Source: Methylopila turkensis
GTDB taxonomy: Bacteria > Pseudomonadota > Alphaproteobacteria > Rhizobiales > Methylopilaceae
Length of the DNA stretch: 64,000 bases
Direction of reading: 5' to 3'
NCBI RefSeq assembly: GCF_027922325.1
Contig: NZ_BSFL01000001.1
Coordinates: 1,111,610 to 1,175,609, forward strand
Position numbers and translations under genes: made by a program. The notes under the pieces were generated by a model. It was given only the letters and a program-made list of their open reading frames with translations, was not told the origin of the DNA and did no database searches. Below are positions 34,911 through 48,694 of the stretch, in pieces. Position 1 is the first letter of the stretch. Each line of letters begins with the position of its first letter.

Positions 34911-35375
34911 ATGCGCCAGTTCGATCTTTCCCCGCTCTACCGCTCGACCGTCGGCTTCGACCGGCTGTTCTCGCTGCTCGACAACGTCGCCGGCGGCGCC
35001 GAGGCCACGCCCGGCTACCCGCCCTACAACATCGAGCGCACGGCCGAGAACGCCTATCGCATCACCGTCGCGGTCGCCGGCTTCGCCGAGCAGGACCTGA
35101 CGATCGAGGTGAAGGAGAACGCGCTTTCGGTCCGCGGCGAAAAGCAGGCGGAGGAGCGTAAGGGCGAAGTGCTTCATCAGGGCATCGCCGCCCGCGCCTT
35201 CGAGCGCCGCTTCCAGCTCGCCGACCACGTCCAGGTGACGGGCGCGAGCCTCGAGAACGGCCTGCTCCATGTGGAGCTGGTGCGCGAGGTGCCGGAGGCC
35301 AAGAAGCCCCGCACGATCGCGATCAACGCCGGCCGGCCGAAGGCGATCGACGCCAAGGTCGCCGAAGCCGCGTAA
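34911..35375 (+). CDS. Hsp20 family small heat-shock protein (IbpA class)
   Basis: A 154-residue chaperone that holds unfolding proteins for refolding by DnaK/ClpB. N terminus LSPLYRSTVGFDRLFSLLD is the class-A IbpA-like start; the alpha-crystallin domain runs from about 39 (YPPYNIERTAENAYRITVAVAGF) to about 140 with the A-x3-NGLL motif in ASLENGLLHVELVREVPE. The C terminus lacks a clear IxI but has RTIAIN. The AAGGA ribosome site is folded in the ROSE-like leader, and a strong terminator follows, so it is a single-gene unit. Confidence 0.95.
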   Translation: MRQFDLSPLYRSTVGFDRLFSLLDNVAGGAEATPGYPPYNIERTAENAYRITVAVAGFAEQDLTIEVKENALSVRGEKQAEERKGEVLHQGIAARAFERRFQLADHVQVTGASLENGLLHVELVREVPEAKKPRTIAINAGRPKAIDAKVAEAA

Positions 35376-35402
35376 GCGCGCCGACCCATCGACGTCACGC
35401 GG

Positions 35403-35430
35403 GCGCCCCGGGAGACCGGGGCGCTTTTTT
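35403..35430 (+). terminator. Rho-independent terminator of hsp20
   Basis: Perfect 9-bp GC stem GCGCCCCGG (35403-35411) with CCGGGGCGC (35416-35424), 4-base loop GAGA, followed by six T. The T run overlaps the stop codon of the convergent threonine aldolase gene. Confidence 0.93.
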
Positions 35431-36493
35431 ACGCCACGGGCTCGCGATCGATCACGCCGAGAAACGCGTCGACATCCTCGTCCGGCGTCGCGAACGAGCA
35501 GATCAGGCGCGCGAGACGAGCGCCGTCGCGGCCCGAACGCTCCGGCGCGATCGATTCGCTCGACCAGGCGTAATAAGCCGCGCCCGCCGCGCGCAGGGCG
35601 TCGTCGACCGACGGCGGCAGCCAGACGAAAACCTCGTTGGCCTCGATCGGAAAGGCGAGCCGCAGGCCGCGGCTCTCCAGCCCCTTCGCCAGACGACCCG
35701 CCGTCGCGTTGGCCCGCGCCGCGAGGTCGAGCCACAGCCCGTTCTCCAGCAGCGCCTCCACCTGCGCCGCGATGAAACGGCCCTTCGACCACAGGTGGCC
35801 GCCGCGCTTGCGCCGCTCGGCGAGGTTCTTCACGAGATCGTCGGCGAACACGATCACGGCTTCGGCCGCCATCGCGCCGTTCTTCGTGAAGCCGAACGAC
35901 AGGATCTCGACGCCGGACCGCCAGGTCAGCTCCGCCGGCGCGGCGCCGGTCGCGGCCGCTGCGTTCGCGAAGCGGGCGCCGTCCATATGAACCCGGAGCC
36001 CATGCGCCTTCGCCGCCTCCGCGATCGCCGCGATTTCCGCCGGCCGGTAGAGCGTGCCGGCTTCGGTCGCCTGGCTGATCGTCACGGAGGCGGGAGCGAC
36101 ATGGGTCGGCGGCGTCCAGAAATCGCGCGCGAGCAGCGCCTTCAGCCCGTCGGCGGTCATCCTGCCGTCGCGGCCCGGAACGCCGACGATCTTGGCGCCG
36201 GCGGTGAAGAACTCCGGCGCGCCGCACTCGTCGTGCATCACATGCGCCTCGGCGTGGCCGATCGCGGCGCCCCAGGGCGGCGTGATCTGCGCCAGCGCCA
36301 GCGCGTTCGCGGCGGTGCCGGTCGTCACGAGGAAGACGCCGACCTCGCGCTCGAACAGCTCGCTGAACATCGCCTCGACCCGACGCGTCGGTTCGTCGCG
36401 GCCATAGGGCGCGGACGCGCCCGCATTGGCGCGCGCGAGCGCCTGGAGCACTTGTTCCGCGGCCGGAGCAGCATTGTCGCTGGCGAGATACAT
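35429..36493 (-). CDS. Low-specificity L-threonine aldolase family protein
   Basis: A 354-residue PLP enzyme splitting L-threonine or allo-threonine into glycine and acetaldehyde. The start MYLASDNAAPAAEQVLQALARANAGASAPYG, the VTTGTAANALAL cofactor loop, HVMHDECGAPEFF, the Asp/Arg pair VHMDGARFANA and the Schiff-base Lys in SFGFTKNGAMAAEA are all present. ATG 36493 was chosen because GAGG lies 9 bases before it; ATG 36508 would add five residues. Convergent with hsp20. Confidence 0.92.
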   Translation of the reverse strand: MYLASDNAAPAAEQVLQALARANAGASAPYGRDEPTRRVEAMFSELFEREVGVFLVTTGTAANALALAQITPPWGAAIGHAEAHVMHDECGAPEFFTAGAKIVGVPGRDGRMTADGLKALLARDFWTPPTHVAPASVTISQATEAGTLYRPAEIAAIAEAAKAHGLRVHMDGARFANAAAATGAAPAELTWRSGVEILSFGFTKNGAMAAEAVIVFADDLVKNLAERRKRGGHLWSKGRFIAAQVEALLENGLWLDLAARANATAGRLAKGLESRGLRLAFPIEANEVFVWLPPSVDDALRAAGAAYYAWSSESIAPERSGRDGARLARLICSFATPDEDVDAFLGVIDREPVA

Positions 36494-36896
36494 GCGCTTT
36501 CGCCTCATGAACGGGCGACCGCTTTTAGGCGCGGAAGCGCGCAGCGTCGATGCGGAAGGGCGAAAGTCGGGCGCATACGCCGAAAGTTGCGGGTTTGGCC
36601 TGAGGGACGACATTTTGTTGCGGCGGGACGCTTCGCCACGGCAGAAAAACGCCGCGCGACCTCGCATCGGCGCTTGTCGCAACCCACCTTTTCTGACAAT
36701 GTGCGCGGCGCAATAGGACAGCAAGGCTGTCCATTTGCGCATCGGCGTCGTTCCTTATTCACTCAAGAACGGTTCCAGGCGGGAGCGCGCGGCGCGTCCT
36801 GACCGGGCCGATCGCGTGTGGCGGGACCGCGCGCAGCATTCGATGCGGGACGACTGACACGCCGGCTTCGCGGCCGGCGGCATCTTGGGGTTGGCC
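36494..36896. other. Intergenic region between threonine aldolase and gltB
   Basis: This 403-base divergent gap presumably carries the promoters of the threonine aldolase gene and of the gltBD operon. No gene, tRNA or convincing riboswitch fold was seen. A hairpin GCCGGCTTCGCGGCCGGC lies at about 36861-36878, close to the gltB start. A sigma-54 element would be plausible for a nitrogen gene, but no clear GG-N10-GC box could be fixed by eye. Confidence 0.5.
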
Positions 36897-41627
<4,731 letters not shown>

Positions 41628-41809
41628 GGAGCGGGCCTCCGGCTCGCGCAGGACATCGTCGTTCCGGACGGCCCCAGGGGTCGCTCCGGGACCGTCATCA
41701 AGGTAGAGCTTAACGCCGTGGACGATCGGCCCTGCGCTTCCGGCGCAGGGTCGGACGCCACCTGCAGGCGGGCTTGCGACAAGGACCTCCGGACGGAGGA
41801 GACCATACG

Positions 41810-43234
41810 ATGGGCAAGGTCACAGGTTTTCTCGAGATCGACCGGCAGGAGGCGCGGTATCAGCCGGCGTCCGACCGCATCCGGCATTATCGCGAGTTCA
41901 CGCTGCCGCTGTCAGACGCGGAGGTCGCCGGCCAGGCGGCGCGCTGCATGGATTGCGGCATTCCGTTCTGTCACGGGCCCCAGGGCTGCCCGGTCAACAA
42001 CCAGATCCCGGACTGGAACGACCTCGTCTACGCCGACGATTGGGAGGAGGCGTCCCGCAACCTCCACTCCACCAACAATTTCCCGGAGTTCACCGGCCGC
42101 ATCTGCCCCGCGCCCTGCGAAGAGGCGTGCACGCTGAACCTCGAGAACGTTCCGGTCGCGATCAAAACCGTCGAGCAGGCCATCGCCGACAAGGCCTGGG
42201 CCAATGGCTGGATCGTGCCCGAGCCCGCGGCCGCGAAGTCCGGCAGCCGGGTCGCGGTCGTGGGCTCCGGTCCGGCCGGGCTCGCCGCCGCCCAGCAGCT
42301 CGCTCGCGCGGGACATGAGGTCCATGTCTACGAGCGCGAGCCGCGCGCCGGCGGCCTGCTCCGCTACGGCATCCCGGACTTCAAAATGGAGAAGCGCCAC
42401 ATCGACCGGCGCGTCGAGCAGATGGAGGCCGAGGGCGTCACGTTCCACTACGGCGTGAACGTCGGCGTGACCCTGCCCGTCTCGGAGCTGACCGACGGCT
42501 ACGACGCGGTCCTGTTCGCCGGCGGCGCCGAGAAGCCGCGCGATCCGCAGCTGCCGGGCCAGGACCTGCAGGGCGTGCACTACGCAATGCCGTTCCTCGT
42601 GCAGCAGAACCGCCGGGTCGGGTTCGAGAACGCGATCCCCGAGGCGAGGGTCGAGGCGACCGCGAAGCATGTCGTCGTCATCGGCGGCGGCGACACCGCC
42701 TCGGACTGCGTCGGCACCTCGTTCCGGCAGGGCGCCATCGTGGTGACGCAGCTCGACATCCGTCCGACGCCGCCGAAGGTCGAGGACAAGCTGCTGACCT
42801 GGCCCTACTGGCCGACCAAGTTCCGCACCTCCTCGAGCCAGGCCGAGGGCGCGGAGCGGGAGTTCGCCGCGGTAACGCTCGGAATTGAGGGCAAGAACGG
42901 CAAGGTCGTGGGCGTGCGTTGCGCCCGCGCCGACGCCAAGCGCCAGCCGATCCCTGGCAGCGAGTTCCTGATCAAGGCCGACCTCGTCTTCATCGCACTC
43001 GGGTTCTCCGGGCCGCGGATCGACGGGCTCGTCGAGCAGTCCGGCGTCGCGCTTGACAAGCGCGGCAACGTGCTTGCGGACGAGAGCAGCTACGTCACGT
43101 CGAACCCGAAGGTCTTCGCGGCGGGAGACATGCGCCGCGGCCAGTCGCTGGTGGTGTGGGCCATCCGCGAAGGCCGTCAGGCCGCGGCTGCGATCGACAC
43201 CTTCCTGACCGGCTCGACCAAGCTGCCGCGCTGA
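41810..43234 (+). CDS. gltD: Glutamate synthase small subunit
   Basis: A 474-residue beta subunit feeding electrons from NADPH through FAD and [4Fe-4S] clusters to GltB. N-terminal cysteines at 46, 49, 54, 60, 99, 103 and 107 ligate the clusters; the FAD loop [12 protein letters not shown] is at about 150-161 and the NADPH loop [13 protein letters not shown] follows near 290. ATG 41810 has GGAGGA 9 bases before it. It follows gltB by 182 bases, a gap long enough for extra control but with no clear terminator. Confidence 0.98.
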   Translation: MGKVTGFLEIDRQEARYQPASDRIRHYREFTLPLSDAEVAGQAARCMDCGIPFCHGPQGCPVNNQIPDWNDLVYADDWEEASRNLHSTNNFPEFTGRICPAPCEEACTLNLENVPVAIKTVEQAIADKAWANGWIVPEPAAAKSGSRVAVVGSGPAGLAAAQQLARAGHEVHVYEREPRAGGLLRYGIPDFKMEKRHIDRRVEQMEAEGVTFHYGVNVGVTLPVSELTDGYDAVLFAGGAEKPRDPQLPGQDLQGVHYAMPFLVQQNRRVGFENAIPEARVEATAKHVVVIGGGDTASDCVGTSFRQGAIVVTQLDIRPTPPKVEDKLLTWPYWPTKFRTSSSQAEGAEREFAAVTLGIEGKNGKVVGVRCARADAKRQPIPGSEFLIKADLVFIALGFSGPRIDGLVEQSGVALDKRGNVLADESSYVTSNPKVFAAGDMRRGQSLVVWAIREGRQAAAAIDTFLTGSTKLPR

Positions 43235-43264
43235 CGCCCTAAGCGGCCATCCGGGCCGCGCCGA

Positions 43265-44662
43265 TCACGGACGAGGCGCGGCGTCGGGTTTTGCCGACGC
43301 GTCGCCGTCGGGACCCGCCGCGGCGGGCCAACGGTGGTCGTCGAGCCGTCCCGGCGTCGGCGACGGCGCTTCGCCTCGGACCAGCAGCGTTTCGGCGGCG
43401 GCCGGCGATCCCGACCCGAGCAAGGCGCCGCCCTGTGTCGTCCGCGGCGCGGTCAGCACCATCAGCGGACCGGCGAGTGGCTTCGGCTTGGCCGCGAGCG
43501 GAGGGGCGTTCGGCTCGGGGGCGTCTGTCGTCGTGCCTGCGACCGCATCGGCGGGAACTGCGGGCTTCGGCGTGTAGACCTTGCGGATCTCCTGCTCGAC
43601 GTAGTGCGCGAGCTTGCGGGCGCCGGCCTTCGAGAAGTGCACCCCGTCGTCCAGCCGCAGCTTCGCGGTCTGGCCGTCGAGCTGCGGCCCGACCGCGGCG
43701 TAATCGCCGGCTTCGTCGACGAAGCCCTCCCAGACGTCCACGTATGTGCCGCCCGCGGCCTCCACGCGCTCGCGCGCTAGCGCGTTGAGCGCCGTGTGGT
43801 CGGAGCTCGCCCGGACGCTTTCGCTCGGCGCGAGCCCGACCCAGTAGATCGGTATCTTGCGTTCCTTGAACGGCGCCAGCAGAGCGTCGATGCGCTGCGC
43901 GTAACGCTCCTTCCACCGCGGCGACAGCGGCGCCGCGTCGCGCATGTCAAGGAAAGGCTGGCGATCATTTACGCCGACATCGAACACGGCGTAGGTCGCC
44001 GGTCCCTCGTCGAGCGTCTGACGCGCCGCGGCGACGAAGTCGTAGTAATCGCCGCGAACGAGCCCGGCGTTTGGCTTCGTCACGCGCTTCACGGCGACGT
44101 CGGGCGCGTCAACGAAGGCTTCCGTCAAACCGCCAGCCAGCCCGTCCGCGATGCTGTCGCCGATCACAACCACGAAGGTCGACGGAGGGGCCGCCGGCGG
44201 CGCGGCGGCGACCTCGGGCGGCGTGACGGCTGGAAGGAGCGCCGCCGCGGGCGTCGCTTCCGGCGGCCGGCGACGGATGCGTTTCGGCTTCGGGCGGACC
44301 TCGACCGCTCCCGGGTCCGTGCGCGCGCTCCAGCGCTCGTCAGCCTCGGGCCGCGATCCCCCGAACAAGCGTTGCAGGAACGGAACGCCGAAGCCGCCGC
44401 GCCGGCTCTGTTCGCGCTGCGCGGCCTCATAGGCCGCGCGTCGTTCGGCCTCGCGACGCAACACCGCGCTGTCGCGCCGAATGGCGCGCAGCCGCTGCTG
44501 AACGTAACGCTCGTCCTCGTCGTAGTAGCGGCGTTCGACCCGCGGCGGATCGTAGTAGCGGCGCTGGTAGACGCCATCCTGGGCGGATGCGCCAGAAGAC
44601 GCCGCCAGAGAGGCGAACGGCGCGATCAATGCCAGCAGGAGCCAACGGACAAGCCGTGTCAT
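43265..44662 (-). CDS. DUF459 / SGNH-hydrolase-type exported protein
   Basis: A 465-residue protein with a signal peptide (about 1-28, MTRLVRWLLLALIAPFASLAASSGASAQ), an Arg/Tyr-rich linker, a Pro/Ala-rich region, and a DUF459 hydrolase domain from about 160 to 375. SGNH motifs are visible: GDSIADGLAGGL with the nucleophile Ser, FDVGVNDRQPF with the block-III Asn, and DDGVHFSKAGARKLA with the Asp-His pair. Such proteins may remove or add acetyl groups on cell-wall or surface sugars. A Pro-rich tail of about 90 residues follows. Transcribed away from gltD, just downstream of the MltB-like gene. Confidence 0.83.
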   Translation of the reverse strand: MTRLVRWLLLALIAPFASLAASSGASAQDGVYQRRYYDPPRVERRYYDEDERYVQQRLRAIRRDSAVLRREAERRAAYEAAQREQSRRGGFGVPFLQRLFGGSRPEADERWSARTDPGAVEVRPKPKRIRRRPPEATPAAALLPAVTPPEVAAAPPAAPPSTFVVVIGDSIADGLAGGLTEAFVDAPDVAVKRVTKPNAGLVRGDYYDFVAAARQTLDEGPATYAVFDVGVNDRQPFLDMRDAAPLSPRWKERYAQRIDALLAPFKERKIPIYWVGLAPSESVRASSDHTALNALARERVEAAGGTYVDVWEGFVDEAGDYAAVGPQLDGQTAKLRLDDGVHFSKAGARKLAHYVEQEIRKVYTPKPAVPADAVAGTTTDAPEPNAPPLAAKPKPLAGPLMVLTAPRTTQGGALLGSGSPAAAETLLVRGEAPSPTPGRLDDHRWPAAAGPDGDASAKPDAAPRP

Positions 44663-44706
44663 GGTCGGCAGATTAGCACGGGGGCGCGGCGAGGGCCACG
44701 CCCCGC

Positions 44707-45858
44707 TCAGCGCGCCGTCCGCAGCCGCCTCAGCAATGAGACGCCGGCGTAGCCGTCAGGCGCGAGGCCCTGCGCCTGCTGGTACGACATGATCGCCTCG
44801 CGCGTCGCCGGACCGATCTTGCCGTCGGGCTCCCCGACGGCGAAGCCGCGGCGGGCGAGCAGCGCCTGCAGCTCGAACCGCTCCTGCTCCTCGAGCGGCT
44901 TGTCGTGATTGGGCCAGGGGGTGCGGATGGGGCCGCCGCCACGGATACGGTCGGCGAGGTGGCCGACCGCGAGCGCGTAGCTGTCGGCGTTGTTGTAGCG
45001 CTTGATGACGCGGAAGTTGCCGGTGAGCATGAAGGTCGGGCCATTCGGCCCCACCGGGGCGAAGCGCTTCGACGCCGCCGCCGGCAGCGCGCCGCCGTCG
45101 ACGCGGCGGGAGCCACCGGGCGCGACCTCGTAGCCCCAGCTGTAGCCGCTATGCCAGCCGTGCTTCTTCAGGTAGTTCGCGGTCGAGGCGAGCGCGTCGG
45201 GGATCGAGGTCCAGATGTCGCGCTTGCCGTCGCCATTGTAGTCGGCGGCGTAGGCCTTGAAGCTCGTCGGCATGAATTGGGTGTGGCCCATGGCGCCGGC
45301 CCAGGAGCCGATCATGTTCTCGGGCGAGACATGGCCCTGCTGCAGGATCTGCAGCGCAGCGATCAGCTCCTTGCGGAAGAATTCGGGCCGGCGCGTCTGG
45401 CAGCAGGCGAGCGTCGCCAGCGCCTCGATCACGTTGTGATTGCCCATGGAGGCGCCGTAGTTGGTCTCCATGCCCCAGACCGACAGGATCACGTAGCGGT
45501 CGACGCCGGTCGAGCGCTCCAGCCGGGCGAGCGTGTCCTTCCACTGCTCGTAGTTCTGCCGACCGGCCGCGACGCGGGTGTCGGACACGCGGGTGTCGAC
45601 GTACTGCGCCATGGTGGTGCGGAATTCCGGCTGGTACTGCGACTTGGCGATCGCCTCCTGGTCGACCTTCAGGCCGCGGAAGGCGCGATCGAAGGTCGCT
45701 GGGCTGACGCCCGCGGCGGCCGCCTGCGGCTTCAGGCGGGCCACGAAGGCGTCGAAACGGGCGTCCAGCGGGCTGGCGGCGGCCGGCGCGCTCCACGCTC
45801 CAAGAGCTGCGAACGCCGCCGCGGCGGCTCGGACGATGATGCGGTGACGCGCGGACAT
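44707..45858 (-). CDS. MltB-type lytic murein transglycosylase with peptidoglycan-binding domain
   Basis: A 383-residue exported enzyme that cleaves glycan strands with formation of 1,6-anhydro-MurNAc. Signal peptide about 1-28; catalytic Glu131 in SVWGMETNYGASMGN; SWAGAMGHTQFMPTSFKAYAADYNGDGKRDIW is the SLT_2 active-site region. A PG_binding_1 domain (about 315-380, LQALLARRGFAVGEPDGKIGPATREAIMSYQ) is at the C terminus, as usual in alphaproteobacteria. Followed 44 bases later by the SGNH hydrolase gene on the same strand. Confidence 0.94.
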   Translation of the reverse strand: MSARHRIIVRAAAAAFAALGAWSAPAAASPLDARFDAFVARLKPQAAAAGVSPATFDRAFRGLKVDQEAIAKSQYQPEFRTTMAQYVDTRVSDTRVAAGRQNYEQWKDTLARLERSTGVDRYVILSVWGMETNYGASMGNHNVIEALATLACCQTRRPEFFRKELIAALQILQQGHVSPENMIGSWAGAMGHTQFMPTSFKAYAADYNGDGKRDIWTSIPDALASTANYLKKHGWHSGYSWGYEVAPGGSRRVDGGALPAAASKRFAPVGPNGPTFMLTGNFRVIKRYNNADSYALAVGHLADRIRGGGPIRTPWPNHDKPLEEQERFELQALLARRGFAVGEPDGKIGPATREAIMSYQQAQGLAPDGYAGVSLLRRLRTAR

Positions 45859-46095
45859 CTCGCGTTCTCCTCGCGCGCCGCCGTGGAACGACGGCGGCGG
45901 ATCGGGTTCAGATTGCGTTCACCAAACTTACGCCTGAGAGTTTGCATTCGGTTAACCGCGTTGGTCACCCCCGCGTGAGCCCGGCGGCGGGATACGTGGA
46001 AACCTGACCTTTACCTCAGCGCCAGACATGCCAATTTACGCGCCGACCGCGGCCATTGTTCGGCGGCGGCCGCGCGACCAGAAGCCGGAGACCTT

Positions 46096-46974
46096 ATGCC
46101 CCGCCCGATTCGTAAAGCCGTGTTCCCCGTCGCCGGCCTCGGCACCCGCTTTCTGCCGGCGACCAAGGCCGTTCCGAAGGAGATGCTGACCGTCGTCGAC
46201 AAGCCGGTGATCCAGCATGTGGTGGACGAAGCGCGCGAAGCCGGGATCGAGCATTTCATCTTCGTGACCGGCCGCAACAAGGCCGTGATCGAGGATCACT
46301 TCGACAAGCAGTACGAGCTCGACGACACGCTGCAGCGCCGCGGCAAGACCGAGGCGATCGAGATCCTGCGCAAGCAGCTTCCGGCCGCCGGCCAGACCAG
46401 CTTCACCCGCCAGCAGGAGCCGCTCGGGCTCGGGCACGCGGTGTGGTGCGCCCGCGACATCGTCGGCGACGAGCCCTTCGCCCTGATCCTGCCCGACATG
46501 CTGCACCAGGCGAAGCGCGGCTGCCTCGCCGAGATGATCCAGGTCTACGACGAGGCGGGCGGCGGCAACGTCGTCGCGGTCTACGAGGTGCCCGACGACC
46601 AGACCCACCAGTACGGCATCGTCGGCCGCGGCGAGGCGGTCGGCAAAGGCTTCAAGATGACCTCGATGGTCGAGAAGCCTGCCAAGGGCACCGCCCAGTC
46701 CAACCTCGCGATCTCCGGCCGCTACATCCTGCAGCCCGAGATCTTCGACCTGCTGTCGAAGCAGAAGCCGGGCGCGGGCGGCGAGATCCAGCTCACCGAC
46801 TCCATGCTGACGCTCGCCGAACGGCAGCCGTTCTCCGGCTACGCCTTCCCCGGCGACGTCTACGACACCGGCTCCAAGCTCGGCTTCCTGAGCGCGAACG
46901 TCGCCTATGCGCTCGCGAGCGAGGAGCTCGGCGCCGCATTCCGCAAGGAGCTGGAGGCACTGCTCAAGGGCTGA
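46096..46974 (+). CDS. galU: UTP-glucose-1-phosphate uridylyltransferase
   Basis: A 292-residue nucleotidyltransferase making UDP-glucose for polysaccharides and lipids. The [24 protein letters not shown] nucleotide-binding start, the catalytic Lys region and [12 protein letters not shown] are at residues 7-45, and [10 protein letters not shown] and [23 protein letters not shown] follow. Length is canonical. ATG 46096 is preceded by GGAG. Divergent from the transglycosylase gene (237 bases) and tail to tail with the MotB-like gene. Confidence 0.97.
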   Translation: MPRPIRKAVFPVAGLGTRFLPATKAVPKEMLTVVDKPVIQHVVDEAREAGIEHFIFVTGRNKAVIEDHFDKQYELDDTLQRRGKTEAIEILRKQLPAAGQTSFTRQQEPLGLGHAVWCARDIVGDEPFALILPDMLHQAKRGCLAEMIQVYDEAGGGNVVAVYEVPDDQTHQYGIVGRGEAVGKGFKMTSMVEKPAKGTAQSNLAISGRYILQPEIFDLLSKQKPGAGGEIQLTDSMLTLAERQPFSGYAFPGDVYDTGSKLGFLSANVAYALASEELGAAFRKELEALLKG

Positions 46975-46986
46975 GGCGCGGTCGCC

Positions 46987-47799
46987 TCAGGGCGTGAGGT
47001 TCATCGGCAGCGAGCCGGGCGACGCCGTCAGCGAGATGGTCACGCGCCTGTTGGCGGCGATCTGCGGCGCGTCGGCGAACATCGGCTCGCTCGCCGCCCT
47101 GCCCTCGACGCCGGTGAAGCGAGCGTCCGGAACGCCGGACGCCGCGATCAGCTCGCGGACTGCGCTCGCGCGGTCCGCGGACAGCTTCCACGGATCGGTG
47201 TTCTGGCCCTCCGCCATGCCGGACGCGGTGTGGCCCGCGATCGAGATCGGATAAGCGAGCGCGCGGAAGGTCGGCCCCATCGCCATGACGGCTTCGGCGA
47301 TGCGCCGGGACGGCATGGCCGAGCCCGGCGCGAACATCGAGCGTCCGTCCTGGTCGACGATCGAGATCGCGACGCCCTCGGACGAGCTCTCGATCATGAT
47401 CTGATTCGAGACCTCGGCGATCTCCGGCATCGAGCGCAGCGCCTGACGCAGGCTCGCCGCGGCCTGGGCGAAGCCGCGGGCGGCGGCCTCCGTGTCGGCG
47501 CGGTTCTTGGACAGCGGCCCCGCAAGGTTCGCCGCTTCGCCCGGCGTGCGGGCGGAGTTGTTGAGCAGCTCGGTGCGAGCCGGCGTTCCACCGATGTCGA
47601 CGATGCCGGCCGCCATGATGTCGCGCTGGGTGCCGAAAGCCTCGCGCATCGAGCCGGCCACGATCTGCATCTTCTTCTTGTCCTGCGTCGAGAAGGCGAC
47701 GAGCACGACGAAGAAGGCCATCAGCAGGCCCATCAGGTCGGCGAAGGTGACGAACCAGCCATGGCCGCCGCCGTGATCGGCGTGCTTTTTCTTCGCCAT
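46987..47799 (-). CDS. MotB/PomB-like stator subunit (OmpA/MotB family)
   Basis: A 270-residue protein with one N-terminal transmembrane helix and a periplasmic OmpA-like domain. The helix WFVTFADLMGLLMAFFVVLVAFS keeps the proton/ion-carrying Asp (Asp21) of MotB/PomB. The C-terminal part (about 120-265, with ISIAGHTASGMAEGQNTDPWKLSADRASAVRELI) is an OmpA-type peptidoglycan-binding fold. The start at 47799 directly follows the partner gene's TGA, and the longer 47820 reading lies inside it. No other flagellar gene is in the window, so the pair may serve a motor elsewhere or a non-flagellar task. Confidence 0.85.
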   Translation of the reverse strand: MAKKKHADHGGGHGWFVTFADLMGLLMAFFVVLVAFSTQDKKKMQIVAGSMREAFGTQRDIMAAGIVDIGGTPARTELLNNSARTPGEAANLAGPLSKNRADTEAAARGFAQAAASLRQALRSMPEIAEVSNQIMIESSSEGVAISIVDQDGRSMFAPGSAMPSRRIAEAVMAMGPTFRALAYPISIAGHTASGMAEGQNTDPWKLSADRASAVRELIAASGVPDARFTGVEGRAASEPMFADAPQIAANRRVTISLTASPGSLPMNLTP

Positions 47800-47800
47800 C

Positions 47801-48577
47801 TCAGGCGGCCGCCTCGACAAGCTCGGCCCGATGCTTCTCGGGCAGGTAGGCGAGCAGCATCTCCTTCACGACCGCGGGGCTCTTGCCCTGGCGCAGGCTC
47901 AGCACGCCGTCGATGACGAGGGTCTGGTTCAGCTCCTCATGGCCGAACTTGATCGTGATCTTGTCGGCGATCGGCAGGAAGAAGAAGTTCGCCACCGCCG
48001 CGCCGTAGAGCGTCGCGAGCAGCGCGATGGCCATGAAGGTGCCGAGCTTCGACGGGTCCGACATCTCGGCGAACATCTGCACCATGCCGATCAGCGTCCC
48101 GATCATGCCGAAGGCCGGGGCGCAGTCGCCGATGCCGCGGAACACCTTCGCCGCCATCTCGAGGCGGTGCAGGTTCAGGTCGCGCTCGCGCTCCAGCGTC
48201 TCGCGGATGAAGGCCTCGTCGAAGCCGTCGGCCACGTAGCGCACGCCCTGCGCCAGGAACTTGTCGTGCGGCGTCGCCTTGTCGAGGCCGACCGGGCCGG
48301 ACTTGCGCACGATCGCCGCCATTTCGGCGATCTCGGCGATCAGGTCGCGCGGGTTGGAGTGCTTGCCGCCGAAACCGAAGCAGGTCTTGAAGGCGGTCGG
48401 AAACGAGGACAGGAAGGCCCCCATCTCGAACCGGATCAGGGTGGCGGTGACGGCGCCGCCGAAGATGACGATCGCGGCGTGGGACGACCAGTAACGCTCG
48501 ACGCCGCCGCCGTCGTAGATCAGGAAGCCCAGCACGCCGACGCCGCCGACGAAGCCGATAATCGACGCGATATCCAT
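47801..48577 (-). CDS. MotA/PomA-like stator subunit
   Basis: A 258-residue inner-membrane protein with about four helices in the MotA/TolQ/ExbB arrangement. The N terminus IASIIGFVGGVGVLGFLIYDGG and SHAAIVIFGGAVTATLIRFEMG, and the late GDCAPAFGMIGTLIGMVQMFAEMSDPSKLGTFMAIALLATLYGAAVANFFFLPIADK, are closer to PomA/MotC than to E. coli MotA. Paired with the MotB-like protein 1 base downstream as an ion-driven stator. ATG 48577 is the likely start. Located between galU and kdsD rather than with flagellar genes. Confidence 0.87.
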   Translation of the reverse strand: MDIASIIGFVGGVGVLGFLIYDGGGVERYWSSHAAIVIFGGAVTATLIRFEMGAFLSSFPTAFKTCFGFGGKHSNPRDLIAEIAEMAAIVRKSGPVGLDKATPHDKFLAQGVRYVADGFDEAFIRETLERERDLNLHRLEMAAKVFRGIGDCAPAFGMIGTLIGMVQMFAEMSDPSKLGTFMAIALLATLYGAAVANFFFLPIADKITIKFGHEELNQTLVIDGVLSLRQGKSPAVVKEMLLAYLPEKHRAELVEAAA

Positions 48578-48694
48578 GGTCGCCCCTTGAGCGCCGCGAC
48601 GGAATCCTTCCGCGGCTTCGGGGGCGGATGGTGAAGATTTCCGGTTAAGGGGCGGTGAAGGCGCGGGTTAACTCGAGCGCAACCGCCTCCGGCG

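Noticed and set aside
41628..41809. Hairpin-like GACGG...CCGTC sequence in the gltB-gltD gap
   Set aside because: The arms are short and interrupted, with no T run; it is not convincing as a terminator or a riboswitch.
46987..48577. MotA/MotB-like pair as a Zorya-type anti-phage system
   Set aside because: ZorC, ZorD or ZorE genes are absent; neighbours are galU and kdsD, so only the orphan-stator observation is kept.
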